In this document: positions 1 through 6,726 of the stretch, piece by piece
Numbering within the stretch: position 1 is the first letter of the stretch
Layout: each line of letters begins with the position of its first letter
From: an uncultured Alphaproteobacteria bacterium
GTDB lineage: Bacteria > Pseudomonadota > Alphaproteobacteria > RF32 > CAG-239
Length of the DNA: 20,203 nucleotides
Assembly (NCBI GenBank): GCA_944391365.1
Contig: CALXTH010000120.1
Coordinates: 1-20,203 of the forward strand
Reading direction: 5' to 3'
Program-made: the position numbers and the translations under genes
The notes under the pieces: generated by a model
Databases searched by the model: none
What the model saw: only the letters and a program-made list of their open reading frames with translations
Told to the model about the DNA's origin: nothing

Positions 1-638
1 ACATTGCACACATACAACACCGGCTTAGAAGTCAACAACTGGAGCATTTCATATTGCTTCCAGGCCTCTTTATCATCTTTGCTTGGGGCAGCAGTACGAG
101 CCGGCTTTCCTGCGCGCAAAGCCTCAATAATCGGCTCCATCACCTGCGCCCGCACTTTAGATTCTTTATCACCTCCGGTCTGGGCTTTTTTCTTGGTCTG
201 TTCAAAGCGTTTTTCCAAGGACTCAAGGTCGGCAATCATCAACTCGGTGTCAACGATTTCAGCATCACGCAAAGGGTCAACCGAGCCTTCAACGTGAGTA
301 ATATTTTCATTTTCAAAACAGCGCAACACATGGATAATCGCATCAACCTCGCGAATATTAGCCAAGAACTGGTTACCCAAACCTTCACCTTTTGAAGCCC
401 CTTTCACCAAGCCGGCAATATCCACAAACTCCAACTGCGTCGGCGTCACCATCCTGGGTTTCACCAAATCCGCCAACAATGCCAAACGCTTGTCCGGCAC
501 CGCCACGCGCCCGGTATTGGGTTCAATCGTACAAAACGGAAAATTCGCCGCCTGAGCCGCGATTGTCTGGGTCAAAGCATTAAACAGCGTCGATTTTCCC
601 ACATTCGGCAAACCGACAATTCCGCAATTAAATCCCAT
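1..638 (-). CDS. ychF: YchF/OLA1-family GTP/ATP-binding protein, N-terminal part (runs off the window)
   Basis: The first ~212 residues are present and the gene leaves the window at position 1. The start MGFNCGIVGLPNVGKST carries the P-loop (about residues 9-17). A G3-type stretch follows, DIAGLVKGASKGEGLGNQFL, which is characteristic of YchF rather than Era or Der. The sequence breaks off in LYVCN, where YchF proteins carry the NxxE form of the G4 motif. The family is a ribosome-associated P-loop NTPase that prefers ATP and is linked to stress responses. The ATG at 638 has a GGAG Shine-Dalgarno sequence 7 nt upstream and its own promoter (679-707). The order rplY-pth-ychF on one strand is common in Alphaproteobacteria. 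Identity is nearly certain; only the missing C-terminal TGS domain cannot be checked. Confidence 0.96.
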   Translation of the reverse strand, partial: MGFNCGIVGLPNVGKSTLFNALTQTIAAQAANFPFCTIEPNTGRVAVPDKRLALLADLVKPRMVTPTQLEFVDIAGLVKGASKGEGLGNQFLANIREVDAIIHVLRCFENENITHVEGSVDPLRDAEIVDTELMIADLESLEKRFEQTKKKAQTGGDKESKVRAQVMEPIIEALRAGKPARTAAPSKDDKEAWKQYEMLQLLTSKPVLYVCN

Positions 639-678
639 AAAAAAACTCCTTAACACAAAATCTGTTCAAATTGCCTCT

Positions 679-707
679 TTTATAGCTGATAATTTCCCGT
701 TTTTCAA
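679..707 (-). promoter_or_regulatory. Sigma-70-type promoter of ychF
   Basis: On the minus strand, TTGAAA (702-707) and TATAAA (679-684) are separated by 17 bp. They lie about 40 nt upstream of the ychF start and just downstream of the terminator of the preceding gene. This suggests ychF is transcribed separately from pth. Confidence 0.7.
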
Positions 708-710
708 CAC

Positions 711-742
711 AAAAAAGCCACTGGTTTCCCAATGGCTTTTTT
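711..742 (-). terminator. Intrinsic terminator after the 178-aa gene
   Basis: AAAAAAGCCA pairs with TGGCTTTTTT around a short inner stem and a TTTC-type loop. The hairpin has U-runs on both strands. It starts 2 bp after the stop codon of the gene at 745-1281, so it most likely ends the pth transcript before ychF. Confidence 0.85.
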
Positions 743-744
743 CA

Positions 745-1281
745 TCAGATTGACCGTGCCGCTTCATACAACAACACAATCCGTGCATACATCGGCTTAT
801 CAAACAAAGCCACTTTAACTTCCGGCAGCAAATCATAACGCTTAATATAACCAAAGAGCAAATTGCCAAACTTCGGATAATACTCACCCGTTACGCTTGA
901 TAGCCTGACCTCACATAATCTGTACTGAAAAGAAACATCCGTTCCGATATTCTGCTTATCCAGAAGCTTCAAAAAAGTCTCTGTCAAATGCCAGTACTTT
1001 GCAACATATATCAACGGTTCATCAAACGGAAACGTCGGCAAAAAAGGTATCAGCTGTTCAAAATAACCATCCCACACATCGACCATTCGGACAGACGGAT
1101 CAGATTTATCGACCCGCTTGAGCAAACTCATAACCTCTTCTTCCGACAAAAGACAGGTTTTCGCCTCTCCGTCTCGGATAAAAACATCTTTTAACAGCCG
1201 ATAAAGTCGGATCATTCTGCCCATACCCAGCCAATGATAGCGCAAAGCCTCTTCGACCCGGTTTTTTTCTTTACTTTTCAT
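745..1281 (-). CDS. Hypothetical protein, 178 aa
   Basis: I do not recognise this protein. It has no signal peptide and no transmembrane segment, and is probably soluble and largely helical. The N-terminus is basic (MKSKEKNRVEEALRYHW), followed by a mixed region with conserved-looking aromatic residues (YHWLGMGRMIRLYRLL; DVWDGYFEQLIPFLP; YVAKYWHLTETFLKLL). The gene lies 47 bp after pth with no terminator between them, so it is probably cotranscribed with pth. A strong terminator follows its stop codon. Its placement between pth and ychF, usually neighbours, makes it a lineage-specific insertion in that cluster. Coding confidence rests on length, context and the matching terminator; the function is unknown. 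Confidence 0.75.
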   Translation of the reverse strand: MKSKEKNRVEEALRYHWLGMGRMIRLYRLLKDVFIRDGEAKTCLLSEEEVMSLLKRVDKSDPSVRMVDVWDGYFEQLIPFLPTFPFDEPLIYVAKYWHLTETFLKLLDKQNIGTDVSFQYRLCEVRLSSVTGEYYPKFGNLLFGYIKRYDLLPEVKVALFDKPMYARIVLLYEAARSI

Positions 1282-1328
1282 AAGCCCTTATAATTAAAAA
1301 TGACACAATAATAATCTCAAATCTCATC

Positions 1329-1901
1329 TCAGTGGGACACTTTTTGCCCCACGATCGTAGAATAAGCTGCCATTCCTTTCTCTAACAACACCGGCAGCGT
1401 TTCCACAATCAAATCCACCATTTCGCTGATTTTTTCCCTGTCAGCCTTAGAAAACCCGCCCAGCACATAATTCACCACGTCATCACCTCGCCCCTGCGGA
1501 TGCCCGACCCCGATTCGAATCCGGTTATACCCCGGTGTAATCGCCGCATCTATCGACTTCAAACCATTATGCCCACCGGCGCCACCGCCCAGCTTGACTT
1601 TCACCTTACCGACCGGCAAATCCATATCATCATGAATCACAATCACATGCTGCGGCAAAATTTTATAAAACTGTGCCGCTTTCACGACGGCATTGCCGGA
1701 CAAATTCATATACGTCTGCGGCTTAAGCAAAAACACTTTCTCCCCGGCAATTTTTCCCTCGGCAATCAAACCGTCAAACTTGGCTCGAAAGGCAGCAAAA
1801 CCATACGCTTCATGCAACGCATCCGCCGCCATGAACCCCACATTATGCCGGGTTGCCGCATAATCTGCCCCCGGATTGCCCAGACCGACAATCAAAAACA
1901 T
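1329..1901 (-). CDS. pth: Peptidyl-tRNA hydrolase
   Basis: This cytoplasmic esterase cleaves peptidyl-tRNA released by ribosomes that drop off or stall, recycling tRNA. The 190-aa product has the family hallmarks: MFLIVGLGNPG at the N-terminus, TRHNVGF with the catalytic His (H19), IHDDMDLPVG with the acidic catalytic residue (D91), and LGGGAGGHNGLKSI with the conserved Asn (N112). The nearby KPQTYMNLSG matches a substrate-binding segment. The reading frame is open 31 codons further upstream, but homologues start at MFLIVGLGNPG and a purine-rich GGAAAG lies at the right distance from the ATG at 1901. The gene is downstream of rplY and upstream of a hypothetical gene on the same strand. Confidence 0.97.
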   Translation of the reverse strand: MFLIVGLGNPGADYAATRHNVGFMAADALHEAYGFAAFRAKFDGLIAEGKIAGEKVFLLKPQTYMNLSGNAVVKAAQFYKILPQHVIVIHDDMDLPVGKVKVKLGGGAGGHNGLKSIDAAITPGYNRIRIGVGHPQGRGDDVVNYVLGGFSKADREKISEMVDLIVETLPVLLEKGMAAYSTIVGQKVSH

Positions 1902-1983
1902 AACTTCACTTTCCAAAAAAACGGGAAACAGCTCCCCGTTATAATTAAGAAAATAAGAAAGTTTCTTCCTGAAAATAATTTGA

Positions 1984-2072
1984 TAAAGGGACATGCTGCA
2001 CAGTTATCAATGAGCGACGTGTACAACAAAAAGGTACACAAGCGAATTTATAACAAGCATGATATCCCTTTT
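1984..2072. repeat. Imperfect palindrome with GTGTAC/GTACAC centre
   Basis: Two ~40-nt arms face each other between rplY and pth. The left arm begins AAAGGGACATGCTG and ends CGACGTGTAC. The right arm, read in reverse complement, begins AAAAGGGATATCATGCTT and ends TTGTGTAC. The loop is AACAAAAAG. The hairpin would lie in the rplY-pth transcript. Its centre matches those of the large repeats at 5815-6420 and the palindrome at 10257-10316, suggesting one element family. A processing hairpin is an alternative role. Confidence 0.65.
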
Positions 2073-2077
2073 GCAAA

Positions 2078-2368
2078 TTATTTTCTGAGAAAGTCAACGT
2101 GAATTGCCCTGTCAGTAACCGGATGGAACTGCACATCCTGACATTTGACGGCATACTTTTTGCCTTCAACATCAACCTCGATGGCAAATTTATAAAGCCC
2201 GGCCATATCCAAAGCTTTCTCAACTTCAACCGGATCCAGACTAATCATCACCGGCTCCTGTTTTCCGCCATAAATAACGGCAGGAACGCGACCCTCACGA
2301 CGACATGCGCGAGCTGCCCCCTTACCTGCTGTTTCACGCTTTTTAGCATTAAAAATCAAATCAGCCAT
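2078..2368 (-). CDS. rplY: 50S ribosomal protein L25, short single-domain form
   Basis: L25 binds 5S rRNA on the large subunit. The 96-aa product has the family N-terminal pattern MADLIFNAKKRETAGKGAAR, then REGRVPAVIYGG, and ends FHPVTDRAIHVDFLRK followed by a stop. In most alphaproteobacteria the protein is the longer Ctc/TL5 form of about 200 aa, with a second beta domain after the HVDFL segment. Here translation stops at that boundary, giving a protein the size of the E. coli form. No continuation of the second domain is visible in the next ~180 bp in any frame. The ATG at 2368 is chosen over a 22-codon upstream extension because the family start is MADLI. A promoter lies at 2440-2467. Confidence 0.93.
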   Translation of the reverse strand: MADLIFNAKKRETAGKGAARACRREGRVPAVIYGGKQEPVMISLDPVEVEKALDMAGLYKFAIEVDVEGKKYAVKCQDVQFHPVTDRAIHVDFLRK

Positions 2369-2439
2369 TTTTTTATTCCTTACTTTTTTTGACACATTAG
2401 CAAACGGAAGCCTCCAGGGGTGCTCCGCCTGCATTCCTG

Positions 2440-2467
2440 TTTATACACCATTTTTTTACATTTTCAA
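2440..2467 (-). promoter_or_regulatory. Promoter of rplY-pth
   Basis: On the minus strand, TTGAAA (2462-2467) and TATAAA (2440-2445) are separated by 16 bp. The box pair closely resembles that of ychF. It gives a leader of about 65 nt before rplY, with GC-rich complementary segments (around 2401-2435) that could fold. Confidence 0.65.
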
Positions 2468-2480
2468 GCATTTTTTATAC

Positions 2481-2513
2481 AAAAAAAGGAGCCGCCTTAA
2501 CGACAGCCCCTTT
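2481..2513 (-). terminator. Intrinsic terminator overlapping the stop of the 109-aa gene
   Basis: On the minus strand, GGGGCTGTCG pairs with GCGGCTCC around a TTAAG loop, followed by seven T. The TAA stop of the upstream gene lies within the hairpin. This ends the two-gene membrane-protein transcript before the rplY promoter. Confidence 0.8.
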
Positions 2514-2823
2514 GTTGTCGGATAATTTCCCTCGTCCGGCGCAATTCATCCCACCTTTTTCGTCTGGCCTGTCCGATAACCATCAGACCAAAAATATCCA
2601 ACACGGCCAACACCACAGCCAAAACAAAAAAGTGCCAAAGATAAATCAGCCCGAAGACCCAAAAAAAGACACAGACAAAAAAATAAGCCGAAGCTATACA
2701 ACTAAGCCAGACAAGCCTGACTTTCAAACGCTTCCAGGACAACGGCTTGTTGCATTGCCGCAAAATAAACGACATTCCGAGCAACATAACAACCAGCACC
2801 AAAATAAAAATAACATTTTCCAT
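2497..2823 (-). CDS. Small hypothetical membrane protein, ~108 aa
   Basis: I do not recognise the family. The protein has a hydrophobic N-terminal segment (about residues 2-18), then two closely spaced hydrophobic stretches (about 35-85, rich in F, W, V and L). A strongly basic, probably cytoplasmic tail follows (ARRKRWDELRRTREIIRQQRGCR). The ATG at 2823 directly follows an in-frame GTG that could serve instead. No clear Shine-Dalgarno sequence is visible. Its start is about 10 bp from the stop of the upstream membrane protein gene (2836-3333), so the two form one operon and are probably translationally coupled. A terminator overlaps its stop codon. Confidence 0.7.
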   Translation of the reverse strand: MENVIFILVLVVMLLGMSFILRQCNKPLSWKRLKVRLVWLSCIASAYFFVCVFFWVFGLIYLWHFFVLAVVLAVLDIFGLMVIGQARRKRWDELRRTREIIRQQRGCR

Positions 2824-2835
2824 CACAACAAAATT

Positions 2836-3333
2836 TTATATAGGTACGACTTCAAACTTATCATCATCATCCAAAAGATTCACCACCCGCACATTGACAA
2901 CTTCTTTCGGTCGCCAATCCCGGTGAGAGCTTCCGCTCCTGTCCCTCAGAACAACATGATACAGATGCTTCTTGATACAGATTTGCCCCCAAACACCTCT
3001 GTCATCCACACGGGTAACCGTCATTGTGTAAAAATGATTAAACACAACTTCAAAAAATTGTCGGTTTAACACCACAATCATTCCCGCAGACATCAAAAGC
3101 CCGGAAAACAACAACAGCAAACACCCTGTTGCAGAGACTTCCGTACAAACAAATCCGTTCCGCATTGCCCAAACAACAAACAAAACTTCCGCCATCAACA
3201 GCAAAACCACCGCAATGGCTCTCTTTCTGCGCTGTCTTTTGTCCAAAAAAGGCTTGATCAGCCTGACCGCTGCATAAATCGCCACATTAAAAACAATCAC
3301 TGCAGCGATCAAAATTCCAATAATATACTCCAT
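2836..3333 (-). CDS. Hypothetical membrane protein, ~165 aa
   Basis: I do not recognise the family. There are three hydrophobic segments: about residues 3-25 (IIGILIAAVIVFNVAIYAAV), 38-58 after a basic KRQRRKRA loop, and 70-95. A soluble C-terminal part of about 65 residues follows, rich in beta-prone stretches and ending DDDDKFEVVPI. The start is taken as the ATG at 3333 (MEYIIG). An upstream in-frame TTG at 3360 is unlikely, because the promoter's -10 box lies at 3372-3377 and would leave almost no leader. It is the first gene of a two-gene operon with the 108-aa membrane protein. The C-terminal layout (membrane helices, then a small beta domain) loosely recalls NfeD-type proteins, but I see no diagnostic motif. 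Confidence 0.72.
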   Translation of the reverse strand: MEYIIGILIAAVIVFNVAIYAAVRLIKPFLDKRQRRKRAIAVVLLLMAEVLFVVWAMRNGFVCTEVSATGCLLLLFSGLLMSAGMIVVLNRQFFEVVFNHFYTMTVTRVDDRGVWGQICIKKHLYHVVLRDRSGSSHRDWRPKEVVNVRVVNLLDDDDKFEVVPI

Positions 3334-3371
3334 AAAACGATAAATTAAATAATAATACAAAAAACAGTCTT

Positions 3372-3399
3372 ATTATACCGGGAGTTTGACAAAAGTCAA
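3372..3399 (-). promoter_or_regulatory. Strong promoter of the two-gene membrane-protein operon
   Basis: On the minus strand, TTGACT (3394-3399) and a perfect TATAAT (3372-3377) are 16 bp apart. The -35 region contains the inverted repeat TTGAC-AAAA-GTCAA (3386-3399). It shares a 17-bp identical string with the promoter at 17741-17769. Confidence 0.85.
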
Positions 3400-3400
3400 C

Positions 3401-3433
3401 AAAAAAAAAGGGCTTCAAAACCGAAACCCTTTT
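3401..3433 (-). terminator. Intrinsic terminator of pnp
   Basis: On the minus strand, GGGTTTC-GGTTTT-GAAGCCC forms the hairpin, followed by nine T. It begins about 25 nt after the pnp stop codon and lies just upstream of the next promoter. Confidence 0.88.
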
Positions 3434-3453
3434 CCTGATTCAATCCGGAAAAT

Positions 3454-5577
3454 TTATTTCTTTTCCAAATCTTCACCTGTTTCCTGATTAACTCTCTTGG
3501 CCGAAAGTTTAATCTTACCGCGGTTGTCCCGACCCAGGCACTTAACCCACATCGGATCACCTTCTTTATAGAAATCTGAAACCGAGGCAATCCGCTCGTT
3601 TTTAATTTCGGAAATATGGACCAGCCCCTCCGTCTGCCCGAGGAAACGAACAAACGCGCCAAAATCCATAATCTTGGTAATCACACCATGATAAATCCTG
3701 CCTTCTTCCGGCTCGGCCACAATTCCCATAATCCAGTCCAGAGCAGCATCGCCGTCCTCTTTCTTGACGGCGGCAATCTTAACAACACCGTCATCACTGA
3801 TATCAATCTTCGTATGAGTTTTTTCGGTAATCTCCCGGATAACCTTGCCGCCTGAACCAATGACCTCGCGGATTTTATCAACCGGAATCTTAATCGCCAC
3901 AATCCGCGGTGCTTTATCCGACACATGCGGCCGCGGTTCGGAAATTGCCTTGGCCATTTCGCCCAGAATATGGATTCGGCCTTCATGCGCCTGAGCCAGA
4001 GCCGTCTGCATAATTTCTTTGGTGATGGACGTAATTTTAATATCCATCTGCAAAGCCGTCACCCCGTCTTTTGTACCGGCAACCTTAAAATCCATATCGC
4101 CCAGATGATCTTCATCACCCAGAATATCAGTCAAAACCGCAACCCGGCCGTCTTCTTCCTTAATCAGCCCCATGGCAATACCGGCTACCGGCTTGGCCAA
4201 CGGCACACCGGCCGCCATCAAAGACAATGTCGTCCCGCAAACGGTTGCCATAGAGGACGAACCATTTGATTCCAAAATTTCTGAAACCACACGAACCGTA
4301 TAAGGAAATGTATCTTTATTTTTCGGCATCATCGGATGAATTGCGCGCCAGGCCAGCTTGCCATGACCGATTTCACGACGTCCCGGACTACCGATTCGGC
4401 CACATTCCCCGACAGAAAACGGCGGGAAGTTATAATTCAGCAAAAAGTCTTCCTTATATTCTTCCATCAAACCGTCAATAATCTGCGCATCCTCACCGGT
4501 TCCCAGTGTGGTCGCCACCAAAGCCTGTGTTTCACCGCGGGTAAAGATAGCCGAACCATGAGCCTCGGGCAAAACATCAACCTCGCACCAGATCGGACGA
4601 ACCGTCTTGGTATCACGCCCGTCAATACGGTGCCCGGTTGTCAAAACCTTTTCACGAACAACCTTATGCATCAGCTTTTCAAGAGCATCCTGAGCATATT
4701 TCTGTTCAAACTCGTTTTCCGGATCAAGCGTCGCCTTAAACTCTTCTGATGCGGCGGCAACCAAATCACCGCGTTTCAATTTGTCTGTTTCCTTGAAAGC
4801 TTCTTCAAATTTAGCACTGAAACCGCTTTCCAACTTAGCATACAAAGCATCAAACTCAGGCGGAAACGCCGGCATTTCCCAACGGGGCTTCCCGGCTTCG
4901 GCCACCATTTCATCAATCATCTTGATAACCGGCTGAAAATTCTCAAACCCAAACATAACCGCGCCAAGCATCGTCTCTTCAGACAATTCCTGAGCTTCGG
5001 ATTCAACCATCAAAACCCCTTCCGTCGTTCCGGCCACAACCAGTTCCAACTGGGATTCCTTCAGCTCATCCAAAGTCGGATTCAAAATATATGCACCATC
5101 TTTATAACCGATTTTAGCCGCACCGATCGGCCCCAGGAACGGAATCCCCGAAACCGCCAAAGCAGCAGAAGCCGCCAACATGGCCACCACATCGGAATCA
5201 GTCTGCTGATCATGGGAAAGAACCGTACAAATCACTTGAACTTCATTTTTGAATGCATCCGGAAACAACGGACGGATCGGACGATCAATCAGACGCGAAA
5301 TCAAAACCTCGCGTTCAGAAGGCTTACCCTCGCGTTTCATAAAACCACCCGGAATTTTCCCGGTTGCATAATATTTTTCCTGATAATTAACCGTTAAAGG
5401 GAAGAAATCCTGATCGGGCGCAGCTTCTTTTGCGGCGCAAACAGTTGCCAAAACGGCGGTTCCTCCATAAGTTGCTTCCACGGCACCCAGAGCCTGTTTG
5501 GCAAGTTTACCTGTTTCCAAAACGAGTTTTCTGCCGCCCCATTCCATTTCTTTGCGGCAAATATTCAAATCGACCAT
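3454..5577 (-). CDS. pnp: Polyribonucleotide nucleotidyltransferase (PNPase)
   Basis: PNPase degrades RNA 3' to 5' using phosphate, and can add nucleotides from nucleoside diphosphates. It works alone or in an RNA degradosome. The 707-aa product has the usual order: first RNase PH domain, helical linker (about 240-320), second catalytic RNase PH domain (about 322-550), KH domain with IREVIGSGGKVIREI, and S1 domain with GRIYHGVITKIMDFGAFV. The metal-binding aspartates are visible in ILGDEDHLGDMDFKVAG. The start MVDLNICRKEMEWGGRKL at 5577 fits family starts; an in-frame ATG at 5595 adds six residues (MKGIRN). The gene follows truB-rpsO as in many proteobacteria, but the rpsO-pnp spacer is unusually long (862 bp) and full of palindromic repeats. 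A terminator follows. Confidence 0.98.
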   Translation of the reverse strand: MVDLNICRKEMEWGGRKLVLETGKLAKQALGAVEATYGGTAVLATVCAAKEAAPDQDFFPLTVNYQEKYYATGKIPGGFMKREGKPSEREVLISRLIDRPIRPLFPDAFKNEVQVICTVLSHDQQTDSDVVAMLAASAALAVSGIPFLGPIGAAKIGYKDGAYILNPTLDELKESQLELVVAGTTEGVLMVESEAQELSEETMLGAVMFGFENFQPVIKMIDEMVAEAGKPRWEMPAFPPEFDALYAKLESGFSAKFEEAFKETDKLKRGDLVAAASEEFKATLDPENEFEQKYAQDALEKLMHKVVREKVLTTGHRIDGRDTKTVRPIWCEVDVLPEAHGSAIFTRGETQALVATTLGTGEDAQIIDGLMEEYKEDFLLNYNFPPFSVGECGRIGSPGRREIGHGKLAWRAIHPMMPKNKDTFPYTVRVVSEILESNGSSSMATVCGTTLSLMAAGVPLAKPVAGIAMGLIKEEDGRVAVLTDILGDEDHLGDMDFKVAGTKDGVTALQMDIKITSITKEIMQTALAQAHEGRIHILGEMAKAISEPRPHVSDKAPRIVAIKIPVDKIREVIGSGGKVIREITEKTHTKIDISDDGVVKIAAVKKEDGDAALDWIMGIVAEPEEGRIYHGVITKIMDFGAFVRFLGQTEGLVHISEIKNERIASVSDFYKEGDPMWVKCLGRDNRGKIKLSAKRVNQETGEDLEKK

Positions 5578-5814
5578 ATTTCTTATACCTTTCATTTCAT
5601 CTTTACATCTAAAAAAACCTCACCTGAACTGGTCTTTAAGCCCAGGATTTTCATAAAACACAATAATTTTCATAAGCCAACCCGTCATCTCCGCTCCCTG
5701 TCCGCACCAACAAACCGTTTTTTTGCCTTAACAACCGACACAACCCGGAGCACGAAAAAACTCAGCCTCTGCCAACTTAAAAACCACCTCTCAACAACAA
5801 CTCTGTCCCCAAAA
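5578..5814. other. pnp upstream region without a gene
   Basis: This AT-rich stretch lies between the repeat array and pnp. On the minus strand it contains a possible promoter-like pair (TTGGCT near 5680 and a TTTATGA stretch 17-18 bp downstream). It also has a weak hairpin (CCTG...CAGG, about 5620-5645) followed by a T-rich run close to the pnp start, which could be a processing or attenuation site. An open frame (5685-5954, minus) runs through it into the first repeat, but it has no ribosome-binding site or recognisable protein and is not called. Confidence 0.35.
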
Positions 5815-6036
5815 ACATGACTTGGCGATCTATCCACAGTTTCTGAACTAATCACCCCGATTGCAAACTCTGGTTTTAGGGAGGCAGATAGAGACGTTTT
5901 CAGCTGCGAGAAAAATTTTAGTGTACAAAGAAGTACATGAATTTTTCGAGGCACCTGAAAACAGCTCTCTCTCCCTTAAAACTTCGGAGTTTGAGGCGAG
6001 TAGTAAGAAACCAGGAAAACCGCGACAGGAGTGTAC
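5815..6036. repeat. Palindromic repeat, copy 1 (inverted units L1 and R1)
   Basis: L1 (5815-5926) and R1 (5933-6036) are imperfect reverse complements and meet at GTGTAC-AAAGAA-GTACAT. Arm pairs include GTTTTCAGCTGC with its counterpart in CACCTGAAAAC, and GGTTTTAGGGAG with its counterpart in CTCCCTTAAAAC. The ends pair too: CTTGGCGATC and GTTTCTGAACTAATC match the outer part of R1. Each unit begins (GT)ACATGA and ends GTGTAC. On RNA or single-stranded DNA this would form a hairpin with ~100-nt arms. It lies in the rpsO-pnp spacer. Confidence 0.85.
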
Positions 6037-6043
6037 ATAAAAA

Positions 6044-6257
6044 GTACATGACTTAGCGGTTTATCCGCAGTTTCTGTACTAATCGCCCCGAGCGTAAATT
6101 CTGGTTTCAGGGAGGCAGATAGAGACGTTTTCAGCTGCAAGAAAAATTTTAGTGTACAAACAAGTACATGAATTTTCCGAGACACCTGAAAACAGCTCTC
6201 TCCCTTAAAACTTCGGAGTTTGAGGCGAGTAGTAAGAAACCAGGAAAACCGCGACAG
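6044..6257. repeat. Palindromic repeat, copy 2 (inverted units L2 and R2)
   Basis: This is a direct repeat of copy 1, about 230 bp downstream and clearly homologous throughout. L2 is 6044-6157 and R2 is 6164-6257, with centre GTGTAC-AAACAA-GTACAT. R2 lacks the terminal GAGTGTAC that R1 has. The junction of copy 1 and copy 2 (6031-6049, GTGTAC-ATAAAAA-GTACAT) is itself an inverted junction, so R1 could pair with L1 or with L2. Confidence 0.87.
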
Positions 6258-6376
6258 AATTGCTAAGGATAAAAGCAACCGACGTTGCTTTTATATCTGC
6301 AAAATCTTCGGAACTTCTTGGTAAGCAAGGAAGCGACAGCGACCAAAGCGAACCTAGACGGCGAAGCCCTCAGAAA
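6258..6376. other. Insertion between repeat units, with a perfect 11-bp hairpin
   Basis: This 119-bp stretch separates R2 from the partial third unit, where copies 1 and 2 are joined by only a few bases. It contains the perfect inverted repeat ATAAAAGCAAC-CGAC-GTTGCTTTTAT (6269-6294), which could act as the rpsO terminator on the minus strand. The remainder (6295-6376) has no gene or recognisable motif. Confidence 0.5.
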
Positions 6377-6420
6377 GTACATGACTTAGCGGTTTATCCG
6401 CAGTTTCTGTACTAATCGCC
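6377..6420. repeat. Palindromic repeat, partial third copy (start of an L unit)
   Basis: From GTACATGACTTAGCGG to CTAATCGCC the sequence is essentially identical to the first 44 bases of L2. Identity then stops abruptly, 19 bp before the rpsO stop codon. It is a truncated copy abutting the gene end. Confidence 0.85.
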
Positions 6421-6439
6421 CAAAATACGAAGTTTTAAT

Positions 6440-6712
6440 TTACTTACGGAGGTCAAGCTTCTTAATAATATCCTGATAACGATCGCTGTTCTTGGCCTTC
6501 AGGTAGTCAAGCAGGTGACGACGACGGCTGACCATCTTCATCAACCCCAGACGGGAGTGCAAATCCTTGCTGTGAACATTAAAGTGCTCAATCAGCTTGT
6601 TAATGCGTGCGGTCCAGATTGCAATCTGAACTTCCGGCGAACCGGTATCATTCGGGTTCAAACCGAACTTGCTGACAATTTCTTTTTTCTCTTCATTCGT
6701 AATCGACGACAT
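6440..6712 (-). CDS. rpsO: 30S ribosomal protein S15
   Basis: S15 binds 16S rRNA early in assembly of the small-subunit platform. The 90-aa product has the family pattern NDTGSPEVQIAIWTARINKLIEHF followed by HSRLGLMKMVSRRRHLLDYLK, the rRNA-binding helices. The length is normal (about 89 aa). The ATG at 6712 has a GGAA-type Shine-Dalgarno sequence 7 nt upstream. It lies 14 bp after the truB stop codon, so the two are one operon. The pnp gene normally follows directly; here a palindromic repeat begins 19 bp after the rpsO stop. Confidence 0.98.
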   Translation of the reverse strand: MSSITNEEKKEIVSKFGLNPNDTGSPEVQIAIWTARINKLIEHFNVHSKDLHSRLGLMKMVSRRRHLLDYLKAKNSDRYQDIIKKLDLRK

Positions 6713-6726
6713 CTGAATTTCCTTTT

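Noticed and set aside
1500..2102. 200-codon plus-strand frame opposite pth
   Set aside because: It is antisense to a certain gene and continues into a palindromic spacer; no start signals were seen.
5815..6420. CRISPR array
   Set aside because: Units are ~105 bp and alternate in orientation without variable spacers, and no cas gene is present.
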